The notes beneath the pieces were generated by a model. The model searched no databases. It saw only the letters and a list, made by a program, of their open reading frames with translations, and was not told the origin of the DNA. A stretch of DNA of 64,000 nt from contig JAFKFM010000008.1 of NCBI GenBank assembly GCA_017308135.1, positions 620,001 to 684,000 of the forward strand, written 5' to 3'. Shown here in pieces: positions 15,139 through 23,732 of this stretch (the stretch's first letter is position 1; each line of letters starts with the position of its first letter). Source of the stretch: Alphaproteobacteria bacterium (GTDB lineage: Bacteria > Pseudomonadota > Alphaproteobacteria > CACIAM-22H2). The position numbers were made by a program, and so were the translations under genes.

Positions 15139-16431
15139 ATGCTTCTTCTTTCCATGATTTTGGTGCTGTTCGTCCTGATCATCCTCGGGATGGACATCGC
15201 CTTCTCCATCGGCGTCGCGTCGCTTTTCTACATTCTGATCACCCAGTTCGGCGACCGGCCGATCAATCCGGTGCTGTTCGTCCAGGAATTGACGGCCGGC
15301 GTGGACAGCTTCGCGCTGCTCGCCATTCCGATGTTCATCTTCGCGGGCGAATTGATGACCAAGTCGGGCGTCACGCAGCGCCTGATCAATTTCTCGTCCA
15401 GCCTCGTCGGGCATAAGCCCGGCGGTCTCGCGAATACCGGCATCACGGCGAACCTGTTCATGGCCGGTATTTCCGGATCGGCCGTCGCGGACGCCGCCGC
15501 CGTCGGCTCGGTGCTGGTGCCCGAGATGAAGCGCCGCGGCTATTCGTCCGCCTACGCCGCGGGCGTCATCGCCGCCGCCGCGTCGATGGGCCCGATCATT
15601 CCGCCGTCGATACTGTTCATCCTGCTGGGGTCGATCGTCAATATCTCGGTCGGGCAATTGTTCATCGCGGGCATTTTGCCGGGCTTCGTGATGTATTTCG
15701 CGATGCTGGCGACCAGCGCCTATATGTCGCGCCGCTTGAATCTGCCGGTCGAAGAACGCGTGACCGGCGACGCCAAGCGCCGGGCGATCCTGGGCGGCAT
15801 TCTGCCTTTGGGCGCGCCCGTGATGATCGTTCTGAGCAAGATCTTCGGGATCGCCACGCCGACGGAATCGGCCGCCCTTGTCGCGCTCTACACGCTGGTG
15901 CTGGCCGTCGTCGTCTATCGCAGCCTTAGCCCCAAGGCATTCATGGAAGCCGCCGTCGCCTCGGCGCTGACCACCGCCGTCGTGATGATGACGGTCGCGA
16001 CCAGCCAAATCTTCGGTTCGCTCGCCGTGCTCGCGGGGCTCGGCGAAACGCTGACGACCGCGATGCGCGCGATATCCGACAATCCCTACGTCCTTCTGCT
16101 GCTCATCAACATCGCGCTGCTGGTCCTCGGCACGATCATGGAACCGCTGCCGCTGATGCTGATCCTCGCCCCCATTCTGTTCCCGATGTTGACCGGGATG
16201 GGCGTCGATCCGATCCATTTCGGCGTCGTGATGGTGCTGAACCTCGTCCTCGGCATGGTGACGCCGCCGGTCGGGCTCACGCTGTTCGTCATGGCGCGGA
16301 TCGGCAAGGTCGGCGTCTGGGAACTCTTCTGGGCCGCGTGGCCCTACTTCCTCGTCCTCGTGGCGGTGCTCCTGGTGCTCACCTATGTGCCGTGGTTCTC
16401 GCTCGCGCTGGTCGATCTTTGGATGCGTTGA
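15139..16431 (+). CDS. dctM: TRAP transporter large permease (DctM)
   Basis: A complete 430-residue DctM permease, the ion-coupled translocating subunit, with about 12 hydrophobic segments. Family motifs include IPMFIFAGELMTKSGV, GISGSAVADAAAVGSVLVPE, the re-entrant MGPIIPPS loop and the late GMVTPPVG. It belongs to the second TRAP system of the window and shares its C-terminal block with the fragment at 1-231, which argues for two related but separate transporters and not one split gene. Confidence 0.95.
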   Translation: MLLLSMILVLFVLIILGMDIAFSIGVASLFYILITQFGDRPINPVLFVQELTAGVDSFALLAIPMFIFAGELMTKSGVTQRLINFSSSLVGHKPGGLANTGITANLFMAGISGSAVADAAAVGSVLVPEMKRRGYSSAYAAGVIAAAASMGPIIPPSILFILLGSIVNISVGQLFIAGILPGFVMYFAMLATSAYMSRRLNLPVEERVTGDAKRRAILGGILPLGAPVMIVLSKIFGIATPTESAALVALYTLVLAVVVYRSLSPKAFMEAAVASALTTAVVMMTVATSQIFGSLAVLAGLGETLTTAMRAISDNPYVLLLLINIALLVLGTIMEPLPLMLILAPILFPMLTGMGVDPIHFGVVMVLNLVLGMVTPPVGLTLFVMARIGKVGVWELFWAAWPYFLVLVAVLLVLTYVPWFSLALVDLWMR

Positions 16432-16467
16432 TTCACCCCCAAGACCTAGAAAACAGGAGGCAACACA

Positions 16468-17457
16468 ATGAACACCAAGATTTCACGCCGTGGTTTCGTC
16501 GCCGGCACCGCGGCACTGGGCGGCGCTTCGCTGCTGCCGGGCATGTCGGCGGCCCAGCAGAAGATCGTGCTGCGCTACGGCAACGCCGGGGCGCCCAACA
16601 CGCTGTCGAACACCTTCAACGCCAAGGTTTCCGAGGCGGTCTCGCGTAAAACGAACGGCGCCGTGTCGTTCGAAATCTTCGCGGGCTCGCTGGGCGGCGA
16701 GCAGAAGCTCATCGACTCGATGGCGCTGGGCAGCCTCGACGTCTACAACGGCGCCTACACGGGCACGCGCGAATTCGACATCATGTACAGCCCCTATTTC
16801 TTCCGCGACGGCGCGCATGCCGGCCGCGTGATGAAGGGCCCGATCGGCGCCAAGGCGTCGGCCGTTCTGCAAACGCGCTACCGCGCGCGTCTGCTGGGTG
16901 CGGGCCGCTTGGGCGGCTACAACCTGATGCTCAAGCAGCCGATCAAGTCGCTGTCGGAACTGCGCGGCCGCAAGATCCGCGCGGCGCAGATCGAAGGCTG
17001 CATCGAAGGCCTGAAGTTCTTCGGCGCCATCCCCACCCCGATCCCGTTCAACGAAATCTACCTTGCCCTTCAGCAGGGCATCGTCGACGGCGTGCTGACC
17101 GCGCTGAACCCCGGCGTGGCCGGCAAGTTCTTCGAAGTTTGCAAATACGTCGTGACGAACGATTTCGGTCTGGCGCTCGACAAGGAAGTGATCTCGGTCG
17201 CCGCCTGGAACCGCCTGTCGCCCGCGCAGCAGCAGGCGCTGCAATCCAGCTTCGACGAGCTGGAAGGCCCCGAGTACTACGAAGTCGGCGTCAAGCTGAA
17301 GGATTCGGACATCGCCACCTGGCGCAACTCGCAAGGTGCGGACAGCATCATCACGCTGCCGGGCGACGGCCTCGCCGCCGAGTTGGAGCCGCTGAACAAG
17401 AAGCTCGCCGACGAAGTGTTCGGGGCGGGTTCCTGGGACACGATCAAGGCGGCCTAA
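16468..17457 (+). CDS. dctP: TRAP transporter substrate-binding protein (DctP), Tat-type signal
   Basis: A 329-residue periplasmic binding protein for the second TRAP system. The N-terminus carries a twin-arginine type signal, SRRGFVAGTAALGG, ending near MSAAQQ, whereas the first DctP has a Sec signal. The family block LRGRKIRAAQIEG with the substrate arginine and PTPIPFNEIYLALQQGIVDG is intact. A strong AGGAGG precedes the ATG at 16468. An intrinsic terminator follows 14 bases after the stop, so this is the last gene of the operon. Confidence 0.94.
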   Translation: MNTKISRRGFVAGTAALGGASLLPGMSAAQQKIVLRYGNAGAPNTLSNTFNAKVSEAVSRKTNGAVSFEIFAGSLGGEQKLIDSMALGSLDVYNGAYTGTREFDIMYSPYFFRDGAHAGRVMKGPIGAKASAVLQTRYRARLLGAGRLGGYNLMLKQPIKSLSELRGRKIRAAQIEGCIEGLKFFGAIPTPIPFNEIYLALQQGIVDGVLTALNPGVAGKFFEVCKYVVTNDFGLALDKEVISVAAWNRLSPAQQQALQSSFDELEGPEYYEVGVKLKDSDIATWRNSQGADSIITLPGDGLAAELEPLNKKLADEVFGAGSWDTIKAA

Positions 17458-17471
17458 GCGGGCCGGAAATG

Positions 17472-17503
17472 GGGCCGTGCGCTTCCCGCGCACGGCCCTT
17501 TTT
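17472..17503 (+). terminator. Rho-independent terminator after dctQMP
   Basis: A perfect 11-bp stem (GGGCCGTGCGC at 17472-17482, loop TTCCC, GCGCACGGCCC at 17488-17498) is followed directly by TTTTT. This is a textbook intrinsic terminator on the plus strand and ends the TRAP operon. Confidence 0.9.
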
Positions 17504-17532
17504 CATTCGGATAGATACGAACGGAGCAGCAC

Positions 17533-17841
17533 ATGGCGGCCGATAGCGTCCCCGAACAGACTTTCTTCGAAGACCCGGCTCTCGACCGTGCCGTGGCGAT
17601 GATCATGACGCTGGCGGCCGAACTTGCCGTCACTAAGGATCGTTTGCGCGCGATGGAAGTGCTGCTCGTGCGCCAAGGCGCTTTGCAAGCCGAAGCACTC
17701 GACGGCTACCAGCCGGATGCCGAGGAAGCCAAGAAGCTCGCCGCCGATCGCGACGCCTTCGCGCGCCAGATCATCGAAGCGGCCAAGGGCACCCAGGCTT
17801 CGCTGGGCGCCCCCGCCGACGTCAATCAGCGCTTCGCCTAA
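17533..17841 (+). CDS. Small acidic helical protein of unknown function
   Basis: A 102-residue protein that I do not recognise. It is predicted soluble and largely helical, with a run of heptad-like residues (about 20-55: LDRAVAMIMTLAAELAVTKD onward) and a charged second half. It has its own GGAG ribosome site six bases before the ATG and lies after the TRAP terminator, so it needs its own promoter or read-through. Its stop is two bases from the stop of a convergent gene. Coding base bias fits the region. It could be an accessory subunit of a nearby enzyme; this is not shown. Confidence 0.65.
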   Translation: MAADSVPEQTFFEDPALDRAVAMIMTLAAELAVTKDRLRAMEVLLVRQGALQAEALDGYQPDAEEAKKLAADRDAFARQIIEAAKGTQASLGAPADVNQRFA

Positions 17842-17843
17842 GA

Positions 17844-18473
17844 TCAGAACGGCGACGGGATTTTCCCGTCCGCCGCCGCCTCGGCCCAGGCGTCGACCGC
17901 ATCGATCAAGGTCGGCCCGCCGCACGGCAACAGCAGGAACGCCAAAGCCTCGACCAACGCTGCCGGCTTGCCGCCGGCCGCGAAGAAGCGCTTGATGTGC
18001 AATTGCAGCGACGCCGCATCGCGCTTGGATGCGTGCGCCGTCGCCAGCGCCAGTTCGACCAGCGCTTCGGGCACGTCGCCGCGCGCGGCGGCGATGTTGG
18101 CGAAGTAAAGCGCGTCCATGTCCGCGTCCGGCGCCCAATCCTTCCAATAATGCTTGGCGAAGGCGGTGGCCGGCCGGCTTTCGGCGATGCCCGCCAGATT
18201 GATCGCGATATGCATGTGTGCACGCGGCAAACCGGCGGCATCGGCACGGCGCAAATGCAGCGTGCCGTGGCCTTCGCGCACCGCGACCAGCAACGTGACC
18301 CACACGAATTCCTTTTCGCGGTCGGTCAGGGTCTTTTGCGTCAGCGTCAGGCGCGTATAGAACGCGTCGTATTTGGCGAGTAGTTCGCCGTCATAGGCCG
18401 CCAGCATCTTGTGATAGGGCAGCAGATAGCCGCGCTTGCCGCCGACTTGTTCGAGCGTCTTCGTATCGGTCAT
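17844..18473 (-). CDS. CMD/AhpD-like fold protein without redox cysteines
   Basis: A 209-residue, mainly helical protein that looks like the carboxymuconolactone decarboxylase / AhpD superfamily: an REKEFVWVTLLVAVREGHG segment with the usual glutamate and a LHLRRADAAGLPR turn. The Cys-x-x-Cys or Cys-x3-His redox pair of AhpD enzymes is absent; only the histidine-rich part remains. It is a paralogue of the next gene upstream (same YLLPYHK / YLLPHHG start and similar helix order) and overlaps it by ATGA. The ATG at 18473 is preferred to a longer upstream reading. It may be a decarboxylase or lactone-type enzyme subunit. Confidence 0.72.
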   Translation of the reverse strand: MTDTKTLEQVGGKRGYLLPYHKMLAAYDGELLAKYDAFYTRLTLTQKTLTDREKEFVWVTLLVAVREGHGTLHLRRADAAGLPRAHMHIAINLAGIAESRPATAFAKHYWKDWAPDADMDALYFANIAAARGDVPEALVELALATAHASKRDAASLQLHIKRFFAAGGKPAALVEALAFLLLPCGGPTLIDAVDAWAEAAADGKIPSPF

Positions 18474-19195
18474 TTCTTCACCTTTCCGCTGGCTTCGTCG
18501 TGCCCGCCCTGCCCTTCGAGCGAGGCCCAGGCGCGCAATCGGGGCGAGGCCGGAACGCGGCCGTCGCGAATAAGTTCGAGCCACACGCCCGCCGCTTCCA
18601 CGAAGCGCGGCACGCCGGCCGGGAACATGGTCAGCATCAGTGCTTCGGCGATGCGATCTTCGCTTTCGCCCGCCGCCACGGCTTCGACGATCGCGTCGGC
18701 GAGTTGCGTCCATTGGTCGAGGCAGGTGCGCGTGGCGATCTCCGCCAGCAGCGCTTGGCCCGGCGTCACGCTGCCGCCCGCGATCAACGCGGCGCGCGCA
18801 TCGCCCCGAGCCTGGCGCCAATCGAAGCCCGCCATATGCGGCGACCAGATTTTGTCGGCGAACGCGACCGCGCCCTCGCCGCGCGCCCAGGCGGCGAGCC
18901 GCACCGCGATCGCGATCTGCGCGTCCGTGCCGCCCGCGTTGCGGAACTTCGCGATATGATGCGTCGCGGCGGCTTCGTCGGTCGCAGCGAGGATCGCGAG
19001 CCACACGAACTCTTTGGTGAATTCGTCGAGATGGCGTTTGCCCAAAGTCAGCGCGCGGTACAAGGCGCCATAGGCGTCCAGCACGTCGGGCGCCATCGCG
19101 GCCAGAAGCCCGTGATGGGGCAGCAAGTAACCGCGCTCCGCCTTCAGCGCGGTGAGCTTCGCGACCAGTTCGTCGACGCCGTTTTCCGCCGCCAT
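18470..19195 (-). CDS. CMD/AhpD-like fold protein, paralogue
   Basis: A 241-residue paralogue of the preceding protein. The core helices read TKEFVWLAILAATDEAAATH with a HHIAKFRNAGGTDAQ turn, again without the AhpD cysteine pair. A repeat of the same fold appears in the second half (MLTMFPAGVPRFVEAAG), as in two-domain CMD proteins. The ATG at 19195 follows GGGGGC; an upstream in-frame start at 19246 would run into the promoter region. The two paralogues probably form a hetero-oligomer and are transcribed away from the methyltransferase gene. Confidence 0.72.
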   Translation of the reverse strand: MAAENGVDELVAKLTALKAERGYLLPHHGLLAAMAPDVLDAYGALYRALTLGKRHLDEFTKEFVWLAILAATDEAAATHHIAKFRNAGGTDAQIAIAVRLAAWARGEGAVAFADKIWSPHMAGFDWRQARGDARAALIAGGSVTPGQALLAEIATRTCLDQWTQLADAIVEAVAAGESEDRIAEALMLTMFPAGVPRFVEAAGVWLELIRDGRVPASPRLRAWASLEGQGGHDEASGKVKK

Positions 19196-19288
19196 TTTGC
19201 CCCCGCGCAAAAAACCTATTGATATATGTTTAGTACAATTACACACTCATGCCAGAAAACCAATCGCGGACAGGAGTGGAGGCTTCGC

Positions 19289-20365
19289 ATGCGTACCGAT
19301 CCCCCGACCCATCGGCCCTTCGAAGCGTTCCAGGAATTCCTGCTGTCCTGCAAGCTACAATGGACGCGAAACCTGTATCCGGAAGTGGCGCAGCGCTATC
19401 GCGCGGCGGCGGAAGCGGCCCCCGCCAAGCCCAAGACCGTCGACGACGTCGAAAAGCTAATCGCGAACGACACGACCTATCGCTATTTCGCGTGGTTCGA
19501 ACGGCATCTGCAAAAGATGAAGTATTCGGGCCGCTACGGTCTGGCCAATCATTACGGCGCGCATCGCGACGAATTGGCGCCGATGATCGAGCCGACGAAC
19601 AACGAACGCCTCGTCATCCCGCCGGATTTCGTGCCGCCCGAATATTATCCCGCCATCGACATCCACCAGCACCCCGGCGGCGTGCATGGCGATTCGGTCG
19701 CCGGCATGGTGTACGAGCGCGGGGCCCGCACCACGACGCCGCTGCTCGACAAGCATGGCGACCTGCATCAGCGTTTCACCCGTATCGCGATGGAACGCCT
19801 GGGCAAGCAGCCCAAGCGTATCGTCGATATGGGCTGCGGCTTCGGCAAAAGCACGCGCCCCTTCTATTCGTCGAGCCGCGACACGGAGGTCGTCGGTGTC
19901 GATCTCGCTGCCCCGTGCGTGAAGCTCGCAGCACACACGGCGGCCGAGGATCAGGCGCGCAACGTCCAGTTCCGCCAGGGCGACGCGGCCGACACGAAGC
20001 TGCCTGCCGGCAACGCCGATCTCGTCACCAGCACGATGATGCTGCACGAAATGCCCGTCTCGCATATCGAGAAGGTGCTGCACGAAGCCCATCGCCTGCT
20101 CGCCCCCGGCGGCTGGTCGATCCATCTCGACTTCCTGGCGGGCGACGATCCGTTCAACAAATTCATCCATTACGGCCATAGCGCGCGGAACAACGAGCCG
20201 TTCATGCCGCCGCTCGACCAGATGGATCTGGCCGCCGCCCATCGCCGCGCGGGTTTCGACAAAGTCGAGATCACGCGTTTCGAGGAAATGACCGGCGCCT
20301 TGTCGCCCGAGAACAAGGCGTGGCGTTTCCCCTGGGTCGTCATCGCCGCGCGCAAGACCGCCTGA
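19289..20365 (+). CDS. Class I SAM-dependent methyltransferase
   Basis: A 358-residue protein with an N-terminal helical region (about 1-190) of unknown role and a C-terminal Rossmann methyltransferase domain. Motif I is RIVDMGCGFGKST, followed by VVGVDLAAPCV and a post-motif segment TSTMMLHEMP. The ATG at 19289 is chosen because AGGAG and GGAGG lie before it. The preceding gap (19196-19288) is AT-rich (TTGATATATG) and probably holds divergent promoters. The gene starts a long plus-strand operon chained by overlaps to 25348. Which compound is methylated, or whether the domain serves another role, is unknown. Confidence 0.85.
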   Translation: MRTDPPTHRPFEAFQEFLLSCKLQWTRNLYPEVAQRYRAAAEAAPAKPKTVDDVEKLIANDTTYRYFAWFERHLQKMKYSGRYGLANHYGAHRDELAPMIEPTNNERLVIPPDFVPPEYYPAIDIHQHPGGVHGDSVAGMVYERGARTTTPLLDKHGDLHQRFTRIAMERLGKQPKRIVDMGCGFGKSTRPFYSSSRDTEVVGVDLAAPCVKLAAHTAAEDQARNVQFRQGDAADTKLPAGNADLVTSTMMLHEMPVSHIEKVLHEAHRLLAPGGWSIHLDFLAGDDPFNKFIHYGHSARNNEPFMPPLDQMDLAAAHRRAGFDKVEITRFEEMTGALSPENKAWRFPWVVIAARKTA

Positions 20366-21594
20366 TGTTCCTCAATCTCGAACGCGCCCGCCGCTTGTTG
20401 CGCGAAGCCGGTCTCGACGGCGCGATCCTCGCCACACCGGTCAACGTTTCCTACGCCTCCGGCTTCGCGTCGGAATATCTGCTCGGCGGGTTCGAGGATT
20501 GGTCGGCGGCGGTGATCCTGCCCGCCAGCGCCGACGCCGAACCCGTACTCGTGATCCAGGAATTCGATCTGCCTACGCTGGCGGAACGGCCGAGCTGGAT
20601 CAAAGAAGTCGAGATGTTCGGCAATCCGTGGAGCTCGGTCGGCGTCTATATGGGCGAGACGCTGGAGCGCAATCTCTCCAACGATCTTCGCCGCAATCTC
20701 GCCGCCAAACGCGCCGAATTGCGCCCGACGCAGAAGGCCTCGTTCGTCGATGCGGTGATCGCCGCGGTCGAACGCGCGGGTCTCAAATCCGCGAAGCTCG
20801 GCTGCGACGATATGCGCCTGGCCCAGCGCCTGTCGGGGCGTGGGCTTGGCGGCAATGCGCCCATCGCCGATATCCTGCAACTCATGCGCCGCATCCGCAT
20901 CGTCAAAACGCGCGACGAAATCGCGCTGATGACCAAGGGTGCGGAGGTCAACGCCAAAGCGCTGGAAGCGGTCATCGCCAACGCCAAGCCCGGTATCGCC
21001 GAAGACGATCTGATCCGCGTCTATCGCCGCGTGCTGGTCGATCACGACGCGGCCTTCCTGGGCGAGCGCGGCATGATGTTCGGTGCGGGCGACGCTTCGG
21101 CGATGAGCCTGCCCGCAAGCCACGAGCGCCGCCTGACGCCGGGCGACGCGGTCGTGCTCGATTGCCTGGGCACGCTCGGCGGCTATCACATGGATCTTGC
21201 GCGCACCGGTGTCGTCGGCGAACCGACCGCGGCGCACAAGCTGCGCTACAAGGCCGTCGTCGCCGCGCTGGAAGCGGTCGAAGCCGCGATCAAGCCCGGT
21301 ATCAACACCGAAGATCTGCGCAAGCTGACGCGCGACACGATCGAAGGATTCGGCCTGCGCCGCGACCTCGTCTCCGTCACCACGCACGGGATTGGGCTGG
21401 AAGTGTTCGAATTCCCCGAGGAAGATAGCCTCGTCAAAGGCTACGCCCTCGAGGAAAACATGATCGTGAACACCGAAGTCTTCTATCGCGATCCCGATCT
21501 CGGCAGCTTCCATCTGGAAGACAGCGTCGAGGTCGAGGCGAAGGGCTGTCGCATGCTGCGGCCCATCGACCGCGATTTGGTCGTGATCGCATGA
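20365..21594 (+). CDS. M24-family metallopeptidase / creatinase-fold hydrolase
   Basis: A 409-residue protein with an N-terminal creatinase-type domain and a C-terminal pita-bread domain. All five metal ligands of the M24 family can be placed: Asp in VVLDCLG, Asp in HMDLARTG, His in VTTHGIG, Glu in IVNTEVF and Glu in HLEDSVE. It could be an Xaa-Pro type peptidase or a hydrolase of a small amidino compound such as creatine. The ATG overlaps the upstream TGA (TGATG). Its place in a catabolic operon favours a small-molecule substrate, which is inferred. Confidence 0.88.
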   Translation: MFLNLERARRLLREAGLDGAILATPVNVSYASGFASEYLLGGFEDWSAAVILPASADAEPVLVIQEFDLPTLAERPSWIKEVEMFGNPWSSVGVYMGETLERNLSNDLRRNLAAKRAELRPTQKASFVDAVIAAVERAGLKSAKLGCDDMRLAQRLSGRGLGGNAPIADILQLMRRIRIVKTRDEIALMTKGAEVNAKALEAVIANAKPGIAEDDLIRVYRRVLVDHDAAFLGERGMMFGAGDASAMSLPASHERRLTPGDAVVLDCLGTLGGYHMDLARTGVVGEPTAAHKLRYKAVVAALEAVEAAIKPGINTEDLRKLTRDTIEGFGLRRDLVSVTTHGIGLEVFEFPEEDSLVKGYALEENMIVNTEVFYRDPDLGSFHLEDSVEVEAKGCRMLRPIDRDLVVIA

Positions 21595-22331
21595 CCGCGA
21601 TGCTGGTCGATCTGCGCGGCCTTCGCCTGCTGATCGTGGGCGGCGGATCGGGCATCGGCCAGTCTTGCGTGCGCCTTGCGGCCGAAGCCGGCGCGATCGT
21701 CGCCGCGACGACGATGCCGGGCACGGCCGAAGCCGTCCCCGAAGCCAAATTCGTTTGCGCCTGCGATACGCGCGACGACGGCCAAGTCGCCGCCGCCGTA
21801 CGCGGCGCGCACGAAGCGCTTGGCGGCATCGACGCCGCGATCGTCACCGCCGGCGTGTTCGAGCATCGCAATATCGGCGAAACGGGTCCCGAGGATTGGG
21901 AGCGCGTCGTGTCGATCAATCTGGGCGGCGCCTATCGCGTGGCGCGGCATGTGGCGCCGATTTTCGAAAAACAGCGCGGCGGATCGCTGGTGCTGTTCTC
22001 CAGCCAGATCGGCCTGATCGGCCATCGCCGCGCGACCGCCTATGCCGCGTCCAAAGGCGGCGTCAACGCGCTCGCCAAAACCCTGGCGGTCGAGTTCGCT
22101 TCGTTTGGCGCACGCGCCAACGCCGTCGCGCCCGGTCCGATCGCCACGCCGATGACCGCGATCGCGCGGGCCGACGCCACGCGCGCCGCCGGTCTGGTCG
22201 CCAGCATTCCGCTGGGCCGCTTGGGCGAAGCCGACGAAATCGCGCGCGCGGCCTTGTTCCTCGCCTCACCCGCCGCATCGTTCATCACCGGCCATATTCT
22301 GGTCGCCGACGGAGGAGTCACGGCCGTATGA
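21591..22331 (+). CDS. Short-chain dehydrogenase/reductase
   Basis: A 246-residue classical SDR. The cofactor motif is LLIVGGGSGIGQS, the catalytic tyrosine and lysine are in YAASKGGVNALAK, and the VAPGPIATPM segment follows. It is full length with ATGA overlaps to both neighbours. Family members oxidise or reduce alcohols and ketones with NAD(P). The substrate is presumably an intermediate of the pathway in this operon and cannot be named. Confidence 0.92.
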   Translation: MTAMLVDLRGLRLLIVGGGSGIGQSCVRLAAEAGAIVAATTMPGTAEAVPEAKFVCACDTRDDGQVAAAVRGAHEALGGIDAAIVTAGVFEHRNIGETGPEDWERVVSINLGGAYRVARHVAPIFEKQRGGSLVLFSSQIGLIGHRRATAYAASKGGVNALAKTLAVEFASFGARANAVAPGPIATPMTAIARADATRAAGLVASIPLGRLGEADEIARAALFLASPAASFITGHILVADGGVTAV

Positions 22332-22849
22332 CGAACCCGCCCCGCATCGATCCCTTCTACGTCCAGCCCGAAGACCATCTGGACGAGATGCAGGAGCGCT
22401 TGAAACAAGCGCTGGAATTCACCGACGACGAATTCGAGCGTCTGTCGCCCGAAGTGCGCAACCTGTTCGCCGCACGCCGGCATCTCGGGCATCGCTGGCT
22501 CGATGACTACCAAGTCGTGGTCGAGGTCACGAGCAACGGCGGCGGCTGCAAATGCGGTGTCAAGCCCGGCCAGAAGATCGTGTTCGACATGCGCCACAAG
22601 GTCGTGCCGGCGTTGACCGACGCGCCGGTCTGCGTGCATCTGCTCTCGCCCATTCTGTCGATCTTCTACATGACCTTCGACCGCGCGGCCGAAGGGCTCA
22701 ATCCCATGACCTGCGTGTGGCGCTATCACGAATGCCCGCACACGGGGTCCGACGAAGGCAAGTCGAAGGCGCGTTGCCAAGTGCATCTGCGCCGCGCCGA
22801 CACGCACGAACCCGTTACCGAACGCATTCTTCCGAAGGCGGTGTCATGA
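22328..22849 (+). CDS. Cysteine-containing small protein, TIGR04076-like
   Basis: A 173-residue protein with a helical, charged N-terminus (1-60) and a C-terminal half resembling the TIGR04076 family: VVVEVTSNGGGCKCGVKPGQ, then KIVFDMRH, a cysteine in PVCVHLLSP and a final HECPHTG. It appears paralogous to the C-terminal part of the next gene. The cysteine pattern could bind a metal, but no member of this group has a firm function known to me. It is coupled to both neighbours by ATGA overlaps and probably works with its paralogue as an enzyme subunit. Confidence 0.65.
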   Translation: MTNPPRIDPFYVQPEDHLDEMQERLKQALEFTDDEFERLSPEVRNLFAARRHLGHRWLDDYQVVVEVTSNGGGCKCGVKPGQKIVFDMRHKVVPALTDAPVCVHLLSPILSIFYMTFDRAAEGLNPMTCVWRYHECPHTGSDEGKSKARCQVHLRRADTHEPVTERILPKAVS

Positions 22850-23184
22850 ACAAGGAAGATATGGAAATCGTCGCCGAGGTGACGGGCGCGCATCACTGCG
22901 CGAATTTCATCCGCAAGGGCGAAACCTTCGTGTTCTCGACCGACGGCTTGCTCGATACATCCGCGTCGACCGCGCCGTTGTGCCTGGGCGTGATCGCCAA
23001 GCTGCAACCCGCGCTGTTGCTGGCGCAAGACCGGCTGGAAGCGGGACTTCACCCGATCAGCCCGCGCTTCAACACTTTCGATTGCTTCGATACCGGCATC
23101 GATCATGGCGGGACGGGTAAGGTTTTCGTCAAACTGCGCCTGCGCGACAAGAAGACGGGCGCCTTCGTGGAGCCCGCGCCATGA
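22846..23184 (+). CDS. Small protein, TIGR04076-like, paralogue
   Basis: A 112-residue protein that aligns by eye with the second half of the preceding product: a EIVAEVTGAHHCANFIRKG start, TFVFSTDGLL, a central PLCLGVIAKLQP and a final FDCFDTGIDHGGTGKVFV. Two aligned small subunits in tandem suggest a heteromeric protein. The function is unknown. The ATG at 22846 and the stop at 23184 both overlap neighbouring genes by four bases. Confidence 0.65.
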   Translation: MNKEDMEIVAEVTGAHHCANFIRKGETFVFSTDGLLDTSASTAPLCLGVIAKLQPALLLAQDRLEAGLHPISPRFNTFDCFDTGIDHGGTGKVFVKLRLRDKKTGAFVEPAP

Positions 23185-23732
23185 CCGCGACGACGATCCA
23201 ACGCTTGCGCATCGAAGACGCGACACCCGAGAACGTGGCGCCGTTCGGCTGGCTGCTCGGCTCCAACGTGCCCGAGCCGGGCAATCGCCTGCATTTCTAC
23301 GATGGCGTGTTGCGCAAGCCCACGCGCTTCGAATCCGACGAGCAGACCGAGTTGACCGTCGCGACCTTGCGCCGCCGCCCCCTCGCCGTGCGTTGGATCG
23401 AACGGCATTTCAAACATACGCAGACTTTCATCCCGCTGAAGGGCAAGCCGTTCGTCGTGGTGCTGGGGGCACCCAACGACCAGCCGATGCCGGATCTGGG
23501 GGCGCTGAAGGCGCTGCGCTTCGACGGCAGTGCTGGTTTCTGCATGAAGATCGGCTGCTGGCACGAATTCCCCTTCGTGCTGGAAGACGAGACCGACCTG
23601 ATCGTCATCCTGCGGCGCGAGACGCACAGCAATCTGCGCGACGTGCGCGGCACGGAAGCCGAAGGCGACGATCTGGAAAAGCGCGATCTGTGGCAGCGTC
23701 TGGATCTGTCGATCGAACTCGATTTGAATTGA
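23181..23732 (+). CDS. Ureidoglycolate lyase-like cupin protein
   Basis: A 183-residue protein resembling the ureidoglycolate lyase (AllA) family of small cupins. The matching stretch is WIERHFKHTQTFIPL followed by GKPFVVVLGAP, and the later WHEFPFVLEDETDL strand. True AllA releases urea from ureidoglycolate at the end of purine breakdown. No other allantoin genes are nearby, so a related lyase or decarboxylase role on a pathway intermediate is more likely. It overlaps the genes on both sides. Confidence 0.75.
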   Translation: MTATTIQRLRIEDATPENVAPFGWLLGSNVPEPGNRLHFYDGVLRKPTRFESDEQTELTVATLRRRPLAVRWIERHFKHTQTFIPLKGKPFVVVLGAPNDQPMPDLGALKALRFDGSAGFCMKIGCWHEFPFVLEDETDLIVILRRETHSNLRDVRGTEAEGDDLEKRDLWQRLDLSIELDLN

